Shown here one piece after another: positions 1-11,899 of a stretch of 64,000 nt of DNA (its first letter is position 1; the number at the start of each line of letters is the position of its first letter). This DNA comes from Spinacia oleracea (Eukaryota > Streptophyta > Magnoliopsida > Caryophyllales > Amaranthaceae), in the NCBI RefSeq assembly GCF_020520425.1, contig NC_079487.1, forward strand, positions 110,394,141-110,458,140, read 5' to 3'. Both the position numbers and the translations under genes were made by a program. A model generated the notes under the pieces. It made no database searches, was not told the DNA's origin, and was given only the letters and a program-made list of their open reading frames with translations.

Positions 1-3000
1 CTTCTCCTGTATGCACCTTGAGATACACAAATCTAGGAGCCAGGCTTGCAGTTGGATACAGGAGCGGTCAGGTGACTGCATTCTCATAATGAACATGTTG
101 AAGAATGCCTTTCGTACATTCTTGATAGAATAGAAACTTGACAACTTGCGTTTATTGAGATTTGGATATTTCTGCACCTTTTCAGGTCGCTATGCTAAAT
201 ATAAGCTCGTCGTCAGTCTTGTTTCTCATAGATACACTTTCCGGCCCGGGTTCCAATGTGGTCTCATTTTCACCAGCAATTTCTCTAGAAAATTATGACT
301 TGGTGGCCAGCTTGGATCAACCGATAACTCATGGGACGAGTGAACCTGGAAAAGAGCTTATATGTGCCTTAACAAATGATTTGCATATTACTGTTCTAGA
401 TAGCTCCAATGGAAATGTGATTGGTTCTGTCTCTAAAAACCAAAATAAGGAGTCAACAGCAATTTCCATGTATATTCTAGGCAAGTAGTACTTAAGATAT
501 CGGCACATTAATTTGTCACGTTCATTTGAAGCCTTATGTTAATACTTAGATGTTATGGTTATTGCAGAGGGTACTAAGTGTATCGCTGATGTCTCTGGTG
601 GAGTACATCTGCAGATGTTGTCACGAGAGAACAAGGAAAAAGCCGAACCTGCACAAGTTAGTAGCCACTGTGAAGATAATTTTGATGGAGTTGACCAATC
701 AACAGATTTTGTGCAGAGCACAACGGACTTGCAGATTTTACTTTGTTGCTCGGATGTACTGCTTTTATACTCCTTAAAGTCTGTGATTCAGGTTCTTCCC
801 TTATGCTTCTATCTTTTTTAATCTCTCATACACACCGACATCCCTTCCCTTTTTATGACTCCATTGGTTTTGTGCAGGGGCATGTTGACCCCGTCCGGGA
901 GGTTAACCTTCAGAAAACCAACTGCTGGACAACCATTTTCAAGAAAGATGAGGAATACAGGCTGCTTGTATTTTATCAAACTGGTTCGATTGAGATTAGG
1001 TTGATCTTTCTCTAAACCCAATTCTTCTCACCAATTTCCTAGACCAAGAGATAGTAGTGTTCTTTTATGGACAAGAGTGATTAAAATTCCTTGTCAAGAT
1101 TGACTTGGCATTGGCAATTATTACTATTAGCGTTTCTTGGTAACCTATAGTACCATCGAAGAAAACATGAAATACAACATTAAATGATAGTCAAATACTC
1201 AAATATTAAAAACAGGTAGACCAGTAAGGTCATAACATTAAAATACCTAATGATGTTATTTCGAATATCTTTTCTGAAGGTTGAGAGAACCTTTTTGCGA
1301 CTGATGTAATAGTTTCTTGATCTTCCTATCCGTCAGATTCTTCCAAGTGAGAGTACTAGATATAGAATTATAGATACTGTACTGAGTTACTGACACTTAT
1401 CCATAAAGAAATTGGAAGCCTTGCATTTTCAGACCTCTGGGGTATACACCCAACTTTATTGTGTTTGTGTACCTGACATTACTAAACAAGCGCATATATT
1501 GTAGGAATTTATAGCTTTATATATCACTCTGCTTTTGATTGTGCAATCTGGATTATTCACGACTCTATACTGATCAGAAAATGAAGGTGATATATTCTGG
1601 TGATTAATATTCTGAATGACAGGTCTTTGCCAAATCTTGAAATTGTGGGGGAGATTTCTCTACTGTCCATTCTACGATGGAATTTCAGGACCAACATGGA
1701 TAAGACTACAAGTTGCACAGAAAAGGGCCAGATTGCTTTGGTGTGTCTCTTTCTTTCTTCATTAATACTAAATTTACTCACATCTACATACTTTGTATTA
1801 AATTCTCGACTGTGTGTTGCATGCACTTAGAAGCTAATACGTGTTGAAATCTGACCAAAGGTAAGATTCAGCCCACAGTTTTTTAGATTTTGGCAAGGTG
1901 AAAAAATAAACTTTTCGGATTTACAAAAAGAATCTTCTAAGAATCTTCTAAGATATTTTTGTTCAAGTGGGACTAGTAGAATGGAACCTAGAATTATTTG
2001 GATCTGATGGATCAGAATCCTCGGTATAATCATTAAGTTCCTACCTAGTAACCTCAACCAGGTGCTTTCATCATTCAATTTATAACAAACCTTTACCTAA
2101 ATAAATAGCAAATCTATTTTAGGCAATGCATGTTTATGTGGTAAAAAATGCTTAGACTACCTGAAAGAGTGTAATGTTACTTTCAACAAGGACCTCAAAA
2201 TTAATGGGAGTAATGGATTGCATCATGTAAGTTTCAAATCACTTTTCCATTCAATTAACAATTACCGATATTCAAATGTTCGATAAGGTAGAGATATCAG
2301 AGTAGATGCTTATGATTTTATTCGACCAGTTAGTTATCTAAAGGATGGAATCCAAAATAAGAGCAGCAAACTATATATAGGGGAACAGAGGATCTAAAGT
2401 TCTGAACAGATAGCACAACTCTTTTTATTGTTTGTGGCAATCAGATTTTCTAAACCATGCGTTTTACAATCTGACTGAAATCGTCATTTTTGGTTTGTGT
2501 GATGTAGTTTCGGCTGCCAGCTTTGCTTGTTACTTTAAACAACATCATATCTTTGTCTCTGCAATTCATATCTTTGTCTCTTCAATTTGCAGGTAAACGG
2601 ATGTGAATTTGTCATTCTGTCTCTTTTTGCTGGTGATAATGATTTCAGGTCTCTACTTACTATGCATCTAGCCCCCTCCTCTTTTTATTTTCCGAGTTCA
2701 TCGATGTAAATGATCATAATTGTGCCCTCATCTTGAGAATCGGGGTGCAGCTGGAATTTCAAGGCGAATTCCTCACATATTTTTCGTTTCCTGTTATTTT
2801 ATTCTACTCCCAGGATCCCACAATCTTTACCATGTCTGTATGACGAAGCCCTGGCAGCTGCTTTAGATATGAACGTCTCTCCAAATCAGAAGAAACAAAA
2901 GGTAGTGTCATTTCTAGGAACATGTTTTTTTTTTAGTTTCTCTTTTCCCCAAAACTCTGAAGATTTCATATTGCTATCAATTTTGAATCACAATAAATAA

Positions 3001-4624
3001 ATAAAATAAATTTTTAGGCCCCATTGATAAATGCACTAGCATACAAAGATTTATTTTAATCTTTTTAAAGTCCCCATTACTTTAGTGTTTGGAAGTTGGA
3101 GTTTCTATTTACGCAATAGGGTTAATGCGTGTTTCTATCACCATGCAGCAGGGAAAACCAAGAATTTTTGATGGAATAATGAAGGGTTTAAGAGCGAGTA
3201 AAGAAGCTCGAAGTACAGATTCGGTGGAGGGCTCAAAATCTCTTCTCTCAGCATTAGATAATGTATTTTCAGGTTCTAAAACAGATACTTCTGCAGACAC
3301 AAAAGACACTGGAAAAGTCGTGGAGCTTAACATTGGTCAGTTAATTAGTTCCTTTTGTGTTCTTGCTCCTCCGATCCTCCCTTCTCTTTCTGAGTTTGTT
3401 TCTCTTCCTTTCCGCTGAACCAGATGATATCGAAATCGATGGACCTCTACATGTCTCGCCTATAGCTCTCAAAAGAGAAAGTGAAGACAAAGGTGATTAA
3501 GAGAATTTAGAAATCTATTTTGCATTTAGATATCTCAAGATAATTTTAACTTGTGACTTTAAAACTTGCAGATAAGAGCACTGAAAAGGAAAAGCTATTT
3601 GAAGGTGGAACCACTGAAACAAAACCAAGACAGCGAACAATCGAAGAAATCAAGGCCAAGTACAAAAAGACGGGGGTAAACAATATTGCAGTGGATTTCT
3701 GTTAATTGTTTATGATGTGACAAAATTCCTGACATGGCGTTCTTTACAGGATGCGTCATCGGCTACAGCTTCAGCTGCCTCTGCTGCATCAGAAGCAAAA
3801 AACAAGCTTCTAGAAAGGCAAGAAAAGCTTGAGGTATGGTACTCTAATGCTGTGTATATGTGATTTTGGTATGGAAATGCCAAGCTTGAAATACACTAGC
3901 AGAAGAGTGTTTGAGTAGCTGTTTCTTTTCATTTTCCTAATATTGCATTCTGAACTTTTAACAGAATTGATAAGTGGTGTCCTTTGTTATGAGTAGGTTC
4001 TTTTTACATACTTTGAGTTAATAAATCACGGTATAAGAAGGTGATTGAATTTCTAAGCACTTTAACAACACCAAATGACAAGTGTTTTGTGAAAAATTAC
4101 TGTTTTTAGGAAATATATCTTACACTCTTATAGCTACTTCATAAGCCTTAGGGATACGTATAACAAAACCCTTGAATCAAAAAGGTAAAAGTTTTTACTG
4201 CTTGTTTGGTTGATAACAAAACATGAAAACTGGAATTTCCTAGAACTTCATACTATAGGATATTCTACTTCCCGCGGAATGGAGGAATTTATTTACCTAG
4301 GTCCCCCTATGCTTTAGGACACAAGTTTTTCAGATTTGTGCTGCACTGTCCCTCTTCTATCAGTTGGGTAGGTTTAGGACCTTTTTTGGTGTAATATCAA
4401 ATTCATTTCTTGTTTTCTTGCTGCAAATGCATATTCTAATTATATTCCCTTGGTTATCTTCTATTACTTGTTTGTAATCCATCTTTCTCTGTTGTTTTTC
4501 CCATGCAATATTTCAGAGGATTGGCGAAAACAGCGAAGAGCTAAGAAACAATGCAGAAAACTTTTCCTCCATGGCTAAAGAGTTGGCAAAGAGGATGGAA
4601 AATCGTAAGTGGTGGCAATTATGA
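1..4624 (+). CDS. TYN: Tomosyn-like Lgl/WD40 protein with C-terminal R-SNARE motif, 3' part (5' end outside window)
   Basis: Tomosyns bind Q-SNAREs through a VAMP-like coil and regulate vesicle fusion at the plasma membrane; this role is known from the family, not shown here. Twelve exons join in one frame: 3-71, 186-480, 568-791, 878-999, 1623-1740, 2593-2648, 2814-2901, 3149-3335, 3424-3492, 3572-3675, 3750-3833 and 4517-4624 (stop TGA 4622), giving about 507 residues. The first two thirds reads as the end of an Lgl-type beta-propeller. The last roughly 60 residues are an R-SNARE heptad coil containing LLERQEKL, whose Arg fits the ionic zero layer, ending in RKWWQL without a membrane anchor, as in plant tomosyns. 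Exon 2 ends at a GC donor (AG|GCAAGT). The start lies upstream of the window. Family assignment is strong; choice of paralogue is unknown. Confidence 0.85.
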
Positions 4625-5510
4625 TTTATGAGCGAAAACAACCAACTATTATGTAACGCTTTATTTAATCGATCTCATTTAATGAGCGCGCGATGAGATA
4701 CATAGGTGATCTTGTTCTGATTTAATATTTTTGATAATTAACCACATATTGAAGTTGTATGTTGCATCTAGATCAGTGTACATTGTTAAATACTATCATG
4801 TTTGTAACTAACTTCTTAGGAAAAGGTGGTTCTCTCTTAACACAAGGTTGACTACTCACTGTAATATTGCAACCTTATCATGTATTCAAATTGTATGTTG
4901 TATCATTTTTTTTTTGGTTGACGATTTACGGAGATGATAAAATCTTGGTTCATGTACCCAACCCCATACTTGAGAACAAGGCTTCGATATTGTTGCGGTT
5001 GTATTAGACGGTAATGAAACTGGCCAAGCCCGAGTCTTAGGGAACAACCCATCAGGCCGTCACTATGAAAAAAAACTACTCTTTTCGTCACGTTTTATTC
5101 TTTACGTACTCCGTTTTTTAATGCCATTTTAATTTTTACGTTTGGAATATTTTCGTTTATATTATAACATAATCACCCATAATATTCTGTTAAAACTTGT
5201 GCCAAGTGATTATTATGATTAATTAAATTCATTGGGTCTCTCACACTCTCCCATTGGAATATTAAAATCTCTCGCATATTCGATCACAATGTCAGATAAA
5301 AGTGAAAACATTTATAGATAAACGTAATTTGTATTGTTTTATGAAAAATCTCGATCGACAATTTCACATTAATTAATCGTTAATCGCGTGTATGATATAA
5401 AATGTAAAAAGAATACGAAAAGAAAAAGGAAGAGTTGACGAGCTGACGAAGGGAAGAGTGCGTTAGTCATAATTTTAAGACCACGTGATTCTATTCCATA
5501 TTAATTATAA
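4625..5510. other. Intergenic stretch, no gene seen
   Basis: This is the 3' UTR and flank of the tomosyn-like gene, then AT-rich DNA without a supported ORF. A G-box core CACGTG lies near 5482. Around 4910-5090 there is a slightly GC-richer block after a poly(T) run, ending near GTTGCGGTTGTATTAG, which may be an old retroposon tail. A 28-bp segment at about 5436-5464 recurs, with few changes, at about 5962-5990 on the other side of the Helitron candidate. Confidence 0.4.
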
Positions 5511-5955
5511 CTAATTATATCCCGTGCATACACGGATATTTTAAAATTATTATTTGATCATATCTTTTTTTTACTCCATATAAATATTTCTCCCGTTAAA
5601 GCTAATGTATAATTAATAAATCATGAACACACTTATTTAATCATCTAATATGAAATTTCTGTCCTGCTACGTTTACATACTTTATATGCTATTTTGCATT
5701 AATTATTGATATAATATTGATTTGATTAAAATATTTTCAAAATAGTTTTGAACAAATTATTATTACTATTATTGTCATATAATGTAATCCAATATATTTT
5801 TTCATACATAAACCATTTATAGAGAATGGTAGAAAATAAAAAAAAATAAAAATTAAAGTAGATATATTTTAAGAAATAGAATTTTGGCGGGAAAAAATTA
5901 CACCAGGAATTGACATGAGTCATTTCTAGTGTCTGTTTTAGTATAAAGTAATAGA
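5511..5955 (-). mobile_element. Non-autonomous Helitron (candidate)
   Basis: Read on the minus strand, the element starts TCTATTACTTTATAC at 5955 after an A. It ends in a small hairpin (CCGTG-TATG-CACGG), 11 nt and TTAG before a T at 5510, so it sits between A and T as Helitrons do. The terminal TTAG departs from the usual CTRR by one base. No Rep/helicase coding is present. The two ends were matched by eye, so the pairing is plausible but not proven. Confidence 0.5.
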
Positions 5956-6290
5956 TTTTTGACGAGCTGACAAAAGGAAGAGTGCGTTGATCATGCTTCT
6001 GAAGGTGATCAGTCATTTAACTTTCCGATAGTATGAAATAGAGGTAAGATAAAGAATGGGGCCTTAATCATCTTTGCAATATTTTATCGTTAAGGATTTG
6101 ATTTTCTTTTCAACGTTAAGGACACGTAAAGTATATTCTGTCCAAAATTAAATAATGAATCTGAAAGATAGTCCCCATGGTTAATAAGTAATTAGTCTCT
6201 TACACAAGTCAACATATTATTTGTGGTGCAATAAACAAGAAGTCAATTGATTCCTGACATGTGTCACAGCAAAAGGGTGAATTAAATATA
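5956..6290. other. Intergenic AT-rich DNA
   Basis: No gene or recognisable element was found here, apart from the second copy of the 28-bp repeat at 5962-5990 and the TA dinucleotide at 6289-6290 that flanks the next MITE. Confidence 0.3.
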
Positions 6291-6759
6291 CTCCCTCCGT
6301 CCCGGAATACTTGACCTGTTTCCTTATCGGGCCGTCCCTTTATACTTGACCTGTTTCTAAAAATGGAAATATTCTAACAATATTATATTATTTCTTACTT
6401 CACCCCTATTAACCCACCTACCCCCTACTCCATACAAAAAATAATTAATAATTCAACTCATACTCTCCCCCAACCCCACCTCTTAACCCACCTCCCACTA
6501 ACTACATTAAAATAATACCCCACTATCAACTACTACCTATTAAATTAAACACCAATGATGTCTTGGCCTAGTGGTTAAGACTGAGGGCCTGTGTGCAATA
6601 GGTCTCAGGTTCGAATCCCCTCGTCCCCATTTGTAATTTATATTGCCCTTGTGGCTCATTCGCACCAAAAAAAAAAACCTATTAAATTAAATAAGTCAAT
6701 TCAAGTCCCTTAAACTCTGTGCTGGTCAAACCGGGTCGAGTATTCCGGGACGGACGGAG
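6291..6759. mobile_element. Stowaway-type MITE carrying a SINE insertion
   Basis: The ends are inverted repeats: CTCCCTCCGTCCCGGAATAC at the left and its near-perfect complement ending GGACGGACGGAG at the right. The element is flanked by TA on both sides (6289-6290, 6760-6761), the Tc1/mariner-type duplication. Without the inserted SINE and its duplicated target the element would be about 330 bp. It has no coding capacity. Confidence 0.85.
6550..6676 (+). mobile_element. tRNA-derived SINE
   Basis: The head has a pol III A box (TGGCCTAGTGG, about 6564) and B box (GGTTCGAATCC, about 6609). A short body follows and ends in a poly(A) tail at 6676. A 15-bp direct repeat (ACCTATTAAATTAAA, 6535-6549 and 6677-6691) flanks it, as expected for LINE-mediated retroposition. 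It lies wholly inside the Stowaway MITE, so it is younger than that element. It is not a functional tRNA because no cloverleaf or 3' acceptor pairing is kept. Confidence 0.85.
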
Positions 6760-6761
6760 TA

Positions 6762-8215
6762 TCTATTTTTATCTTGTAAATTAAAAATTCAATTAGAAAT
6801 ATAATCTAATAATATATATTGTGTAACTAAAAATTTGATTTATGGAGTAATATTATTTGCTAAAATTCTAATACGAAGTAATATATTTTTGTGTACTCTA
6901 TATTTTGATTATTGCTACGGAGTACTACTTAATTGTTGCTGGATCTATATTTCTATACCAAAACAATCTATACATTTGATAACATTCTTACCGTACTCAA
7001 CATATATTTTACCTTTTTTTTTTTGCTTATAGTGATCTTAACAATTTGAACGGATCCAACAATCTTAAACAATCTAATTTTTTTAAAAATTACTTATGTT
7101 CTTAAATTATCAGGGTAACTCGTATTAAATCATTGTCATCAAATCACCTAAGTAACTCGTATTAACTCATCATCATCAAATTAAGGATTTGTCTTGTTGG
7201 TCAATGGCTGATGTTTATTGTTTTCGTGTTATTTTTCTTTATGTTTTACTTTTCTTTTTATTTTTGTCTATTGCTTGTACTTTATTTAGAGGTTTTTGCC
7301 TCTTTTATTCACCAAAAACATAGAAAAATCAAGTTACGGCTAATTTTTTTCCCCGGTGCAAACAAAAAAATAGGACGGGAAAGAGAAAATAGAGTACAAA
7401 TGTCCTTTTTAAAATAAATTCATACGGAGTATAAGAAGTATGTGAATGTACTTTTTAAAAAAAAAAAGCCTATATAAAATATGCATATTTTTGGAAAAAA
7501 GTTAAATATTGTAATTTAAAATTTATGATAGAAGTATTATAGATTTCCTCCCTTTTATTTATTAATTCTAATAATATTGTATACATGTTAAAAAAACTAA
7601 TACTTCCTAAATAAATACAAAATACAAATTTAGGAAGTATTAATTCAATATAAATTTTCAGATTTTAAGTAAATGATTTAAATTGTTTTTCATTTTATTT
7701 TTAAGTTGTGGTTAAAGGTTAGGTGACTTAACTTCTCGGAAAGAGAAGTTGAGGTCCTAAAGGGTGAAAAGAAATGGTGCACCTCTTAAAGGGCAAAAAA
7801 CTCAAAATGTGAGTCCCTAAACATTAGCTTAACTCGTACGAAATAAATAATTTATGTTTAGTGAAAAATATTTAATTAATCATCTAAATTTTAAATATTC
7901 TTTCGACTTACAAAAATTAAAATCTCACATTACTTGCAAACTTGTAATATCCCTAGACATCGTCCGGGTCAATTACTAGTTTTGGAAAATTGTTGTATGG
8001 TTTCGTTTAACTTTGAATACTTTGTTTTTATATGTACAAAGTACAACCCTTATCACTTTATGAGAATATATGTCCTAAACTGAATTAATTTAGAAACGTA
8101 TGGCAGAATTACGTGTCCATATGTGTAATTAGTGTTTGATTTAGCTAAATATATTATTAGCTTTATATATGTAGTCTCGTAGGCTTTATGTGTGATTTTC
8201 CTTGATTTCTACATA
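6762..8215. other. AT-rich intergenic DNA with a Helitron 3' terminus
   Basis: No gene is supported; the ORFs here are low-complexity and rich in Phe, Tyr and Leu. At 7952-7979 the sequence CATCGTCCGGGTC followed by AATTACTAG and then T looks like a plus-strand Helitron 3' end, but no matching 5' end was found. About 65 bp before 8215 are one half of a host tandem duplication whose other copy lies beyond the gypsy element at 26450-26525. Confidence 0.4.
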
Positions 8216-8220
8216 CTATT

Positions 8221-8656
8221 TGTTTGGGCTCCTAATTGAATATCAAATGGGCCATTAAGTCCAAAGCCCAAGGGCTCACAACAACAACATCAAACCCACT
8301 ACATTCCAAAAGGAGCTATTCAGCCGCCAATCAAGGCCCAAGGCCCACTTGCAATAAATAACCTAAGGGGATTTATTGTACAAACACTATAAATAAGCCG
8401 CCAGGGCTCACATACCAAGGCACGTCCATTTCACGCCTTAAAACTACTCTTCTAGAGAACTTCTCTCTCTAGAATCCGAGCATTGTTCTTACTTAGGCAT
8501 CGGAAGGGCTTTCCTCGGAAACACCCCCGAGGCCAGTAACTTGTTTATTGTGCAGGTTGACTTGGACACGACACATTCGAGCTAGCAAGATCTTCAACAC
8601 ACACAAAAGGGCCTTCATTCGAAGCCCATTGTTTCATCCACTTCAACACCGGAACA
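8221..8656 (+). repeat. 5' LTR of the gypsy element
   Basis: It starts TG and ends CA and matches 25914-26349 over its full length with about seven substitutions. A TATA-like CTATAAATAAG near 8389 is the likely promoter of the genomic RNA. The LTR contains many GGGCCC/GGCCCA-type words and a CT-rich leader (ACTTCTCTCTCTAG). Confidence 0.95.
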
Positions 8657-8723
8657 ATTTGGCGCCGTCTGTGGGGAGGAACACTTGAAAGCTCCGAAAA
8701 ACACTTCACTTTTCACGTAAAAA

Positions 8724-8785
8724 ATGGAAATTCCCAACAATGACAACCAGGTGGGAGAGGTCCTCATCCAAACGGATTCGGAATC
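8724..8785 (+). pseudogene. Start of gypsy gag, cut off by the copia insertion
   Basis: An ATG at 8724 opens 20 codons (acidic, beginning MEIPNNDNQ) plus two bases, then the copia LTR begins. The frame resumes exactly at 15415 after the duplicated GAATC. This shows the insertion occurred within codon 21 of gag and fixes the gag start. Confidence 0.8.
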
Positions 8786-10018
8786 TGTTGACCCTGATTT
8801 TGGTTGATGACAAATAGCAAACTTCCTGATTAAAGTTTCTGGTGTGTCTACAAGTAAAGTGTTTCTGTTCCAGAGGGGAACTTGAGATGGCTGATGATGT
8901 TCCTGAGGTGGAATGCGCAAAGCTAGGAACTACAAACTTACAGACATCAGAGGAACAACAAATGCAGAGAAGGGTGAAGTTTCCATATGATGAGTGCCTC
9001 TGTCCCTTTGGAGGAACTCACCTGTTCCAGAGAGGAACCATTGCAGCTGCTGAGTGGTAGCTCCAATAAAAGGATAAACACGAAGCTAGGTAGCTAAATA
9101 CTCTTAGATTTTGTGTAAAATAATAACAGCTATAAGATAAGTTATGGAACTATAGGATATTTAATTAAATATTTATTAAGATTTTATCAAAATATTTAGT
9201 AGCAAGTTTTAAGGAAAATTAAATAAATAAAATTTACTTTAATAAAATCTGTTTTTATCCTTCTTGTCAAAACAGTTTTGCTTTCCCTAAAACTTCTCCT
9301 AAAATATCTGATTTGATTTCAGTAAATATTTTCACAAATCTTTTAGTGGTTGACAAAGTCTAAACCACGATTTTCTCTAAAAACCGTTTTAAGGGAAGTG
9401 GTCTTCCCTTGATCCACAAGTCATGGATCGTGGAGACCAAGTATGTAGGAGTGTGGGCAGTTGAGATTTGAAGGGAACTAACCCTAAGGATCATCTCTAT
9501 ATAAAGAGTCGTTTTCCTTCTGGTAAAATTATCACAAATATTCTACTTACTTTCTTATCTATCAAACGCTTTCAAAAGAGTTTATAAAATTGATTTGTGT
9601 CCTAGCAAAATTCAAGTTCCTAAGTTCCATAAATATCTAAAAGCTTTATTATTATCTAGAGTCTTGAAAACAAATTGTAATCTGAGTGAGAGTAGATTGA
9701 GTAATCTTGTAAAGACTTTTGAGTTAAAGTCGAGAAAAGAGAGAAGCAAAAGAGGGTAGTCAGAGTCGATTACTGTGAGAAACTTGAGTTAGAGAGGAAC
9801 TCAAGTTGTTATATTATTGTAATTGAGGAATTATCTTAATATAAAAGAGTTTTGAGGTTTTCTCTTCTTGATTAGTGTCAAGAAGTTTCCTCAAATTGAG
9901 TAACTTTTGTTTCTGTGTTTTTCAGTTCCTTTAATTGCTTTAAAGTCGAAAGAAACTCACTAAAGTTCCAAACACAATTCACCCCCCCCCTCTTGTGCGT
10001 GTTCCTATTAAACTATCA
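8786..10018 (+). repeat. 5' LTR of the copia element
   Basis: The LTR is 1233 bp, TG...CA. A TATA-like CTATATAAAGAG lies near 9497, and a run of C (about 9982) precedes the end. A short ORF at 8842-9060 inside it is judged spurious. Only its last 471 bp (from 9548) are represented in the 3' LTR. Confidence 0.9.
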
Positions 10019-10020
10019 AT

Positions 10021-10036
10021 TGGTATCAGAGCCAAT
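10021..10036 (+). other. Copia primer-binding site
   Basis: TGGTATCAGAGCC begins two bases after the LTR and is complementary to the 3' end of initiator Met-tRNA, which primes minus-strand synthesis in most plant copia elements. Confidence 0.9.
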
Positions 10037-10084
10037 ACTCAATAAAAATACAGGAAACCCTGTTTGAGTCTAGTTCCTGATAGT

Positions 10085-11899
10085 ATGAATACACAAGAGA
10101 AACTGGAAGAAGGCTACTCCACGCAAAGGCCACCTATGTTCAATGGAAAATTCTACTCATACTGGAAGAACATAATGGAGATATTCATCAAAGCGGAAAA
10201 TTACCAAGTTTGGCGTGTGATTGAAGTTGGAGACTTCGAGGTAACAAAGACCAATGCAGAAAACGAGGTAGTTCCTAAACCAATGTCTGAATTCTCTAAA
10301 GAAGATTTTGATAAATATGAGATGAATGCTATGGCAATTAAAATCTTGCATTGTGGACTTGGACCCCATGAACACAATAGGGTCATGGGGTGCAAGAACG
10401 CAAACAAATTTGGGAATTACTACAAGTAACCCACGAAGGAACTAACGAAGTTAAACGTTCCAAAATTGATCTGTTAATGTCTAAATATGAGAGATTTGAA
10501 ATGCTTTCAAAAGAAACTATTCAAGAGATGTTTACTCGTTTTACTAACATAACAAATGAATTAGTTTCCCTTGGTAGAATCATTCCCACAGATGAACAAG
10601 TAAGAAAAATACCCTCAAGATGATCGTTGGAGAACAAAGGTCACAGCACTGTTTGAGACCAAGGATTTTACAAAATTCAACATTGAACAACTTGCTGGTT
10701 CCTTGATGACTCATGAACTGCACCTTGGAGCTGTTGTTCCTGAGAGCTCCAGAAACCGAGGGCTTGCTCTAAAAGCTGAGGAACTCGATGATTCTGAACC
10801 AGATGAAGAAGAGGATGCTATGCTGGTCAGAAGAATGAGAAAGCTCTACAGGAACTTCAAACCTGGCAACCAGAAAGGAAGGAACTTTGCAAGGAAAACT
10901 GTCAGTTCCAAAATTGAGCAAGGTTGCTTCAAATGTGGAGAAACTGATCACCAAATTTGTGAGTGCCCTCAGTGGGAAAACGACAAAAGAAAAGGAAAGG
11001 AACAGGTCAAGGAACGCTACAATAAATCCACCTTCAACAAGCCTAACTTTAAAAAGGCTATGATAGCTGCATGGGGCGAAGAAACTGATTCAGAAGATGA
11101 TGAGGAACAACCAAATGAAGAAACTGCAAATCTTTGCCTTATGGCAAGAACAGAAGGAACTGAACCAGTTCCATCAGAAGAAGTAAGTTCCTCCACTCTT
11201 CAGTGTCTCTCAAAGTCAAAACTAATTGAACTATTGCTAGAAACTCTAGATGATTACAAAAAGCTAAGTATTTTGAAAGCACAAAGTGATAGAGCCTTGG
11301 AACTCAGTAAAGATCACATAAATTATCTGAACAACATTAGACCCGATGTTCAAGGCAGGTTCTTTGAATTGCTAGATAGAAATACCTCTATTAATGAGTC
11401 TTTTGAGAAAATTAGAAATGAGAACATACTTCTACAAGTGCAACTCAGTCAATATAAGATGTTTAACCTAAGTTTAGATCCTACAAAATCCTTGGAGATT
11501 AACATGGGAGTTTTTAACATCGACTTAGAAAGATTGAACAAAGATCTGATCACCACAAAGGAACAGAAAGAGAAACTAGAGAGGGAATTGGCCATGGCTA
11601 GGGCACAGAAACAACCACCTAAAGTTCCCCCCGAGTGGATTGAGAATGCTCAATCCAAGAGAACAGAAGGTTTAGGTTACAATCACAAAACCAGTCATAA
11701 GAAAAAGTATGTGGAACTCCCAAGTGTAAAAGTCTGTTTCTCATGTGGCAGTGGAAATCATGTAAGAACTGAATGCTCTAAAATGAAGGAACTAGATCAA
11801 AGAAACATAGATTATGTAAAGAAAAAGTGGGTTAAGAAGTCAGACATTGTAGTTGAAAAAGAACTCGAGGAAACCCGAGTTCCTGTAACTAACCCTTGA
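10085..11899 (+). pseudogene. Copia gag, broken by frameshifts
   Basis: The first ATG after the primer site is at 10085. The N-terminal part has the plant copia gag pattern (PPMFNGKFYSYWK). The frame breaks near 10390-10430 and again near 10620-10700, then stays open to 11899. The long open part carries two zinc knuckles of the type CX2CX4HX4C: CFKCGETDHQICEC near residue 75 of that frame and CFSCGSGNHVRTEC near residue 346. Between them are acidic and coiled-coil stretches. Gag would package element RNA in virus-like particles. At least two frameshifts make this copy defective. Confidence 0.85.

Noticed and set aside
6560-6625. tRNA gene
   Set aside because: A and B boxes are present, but there is no paired acceptor stem, and a poly(A) tail and 15-bp target duplication show a SINE.
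8842-9060. 72-codon ORF near the copia start
   Set aside because: It lies within the copia 5' LTR, is not in the retained part of the 3' LTR, and has no motif.
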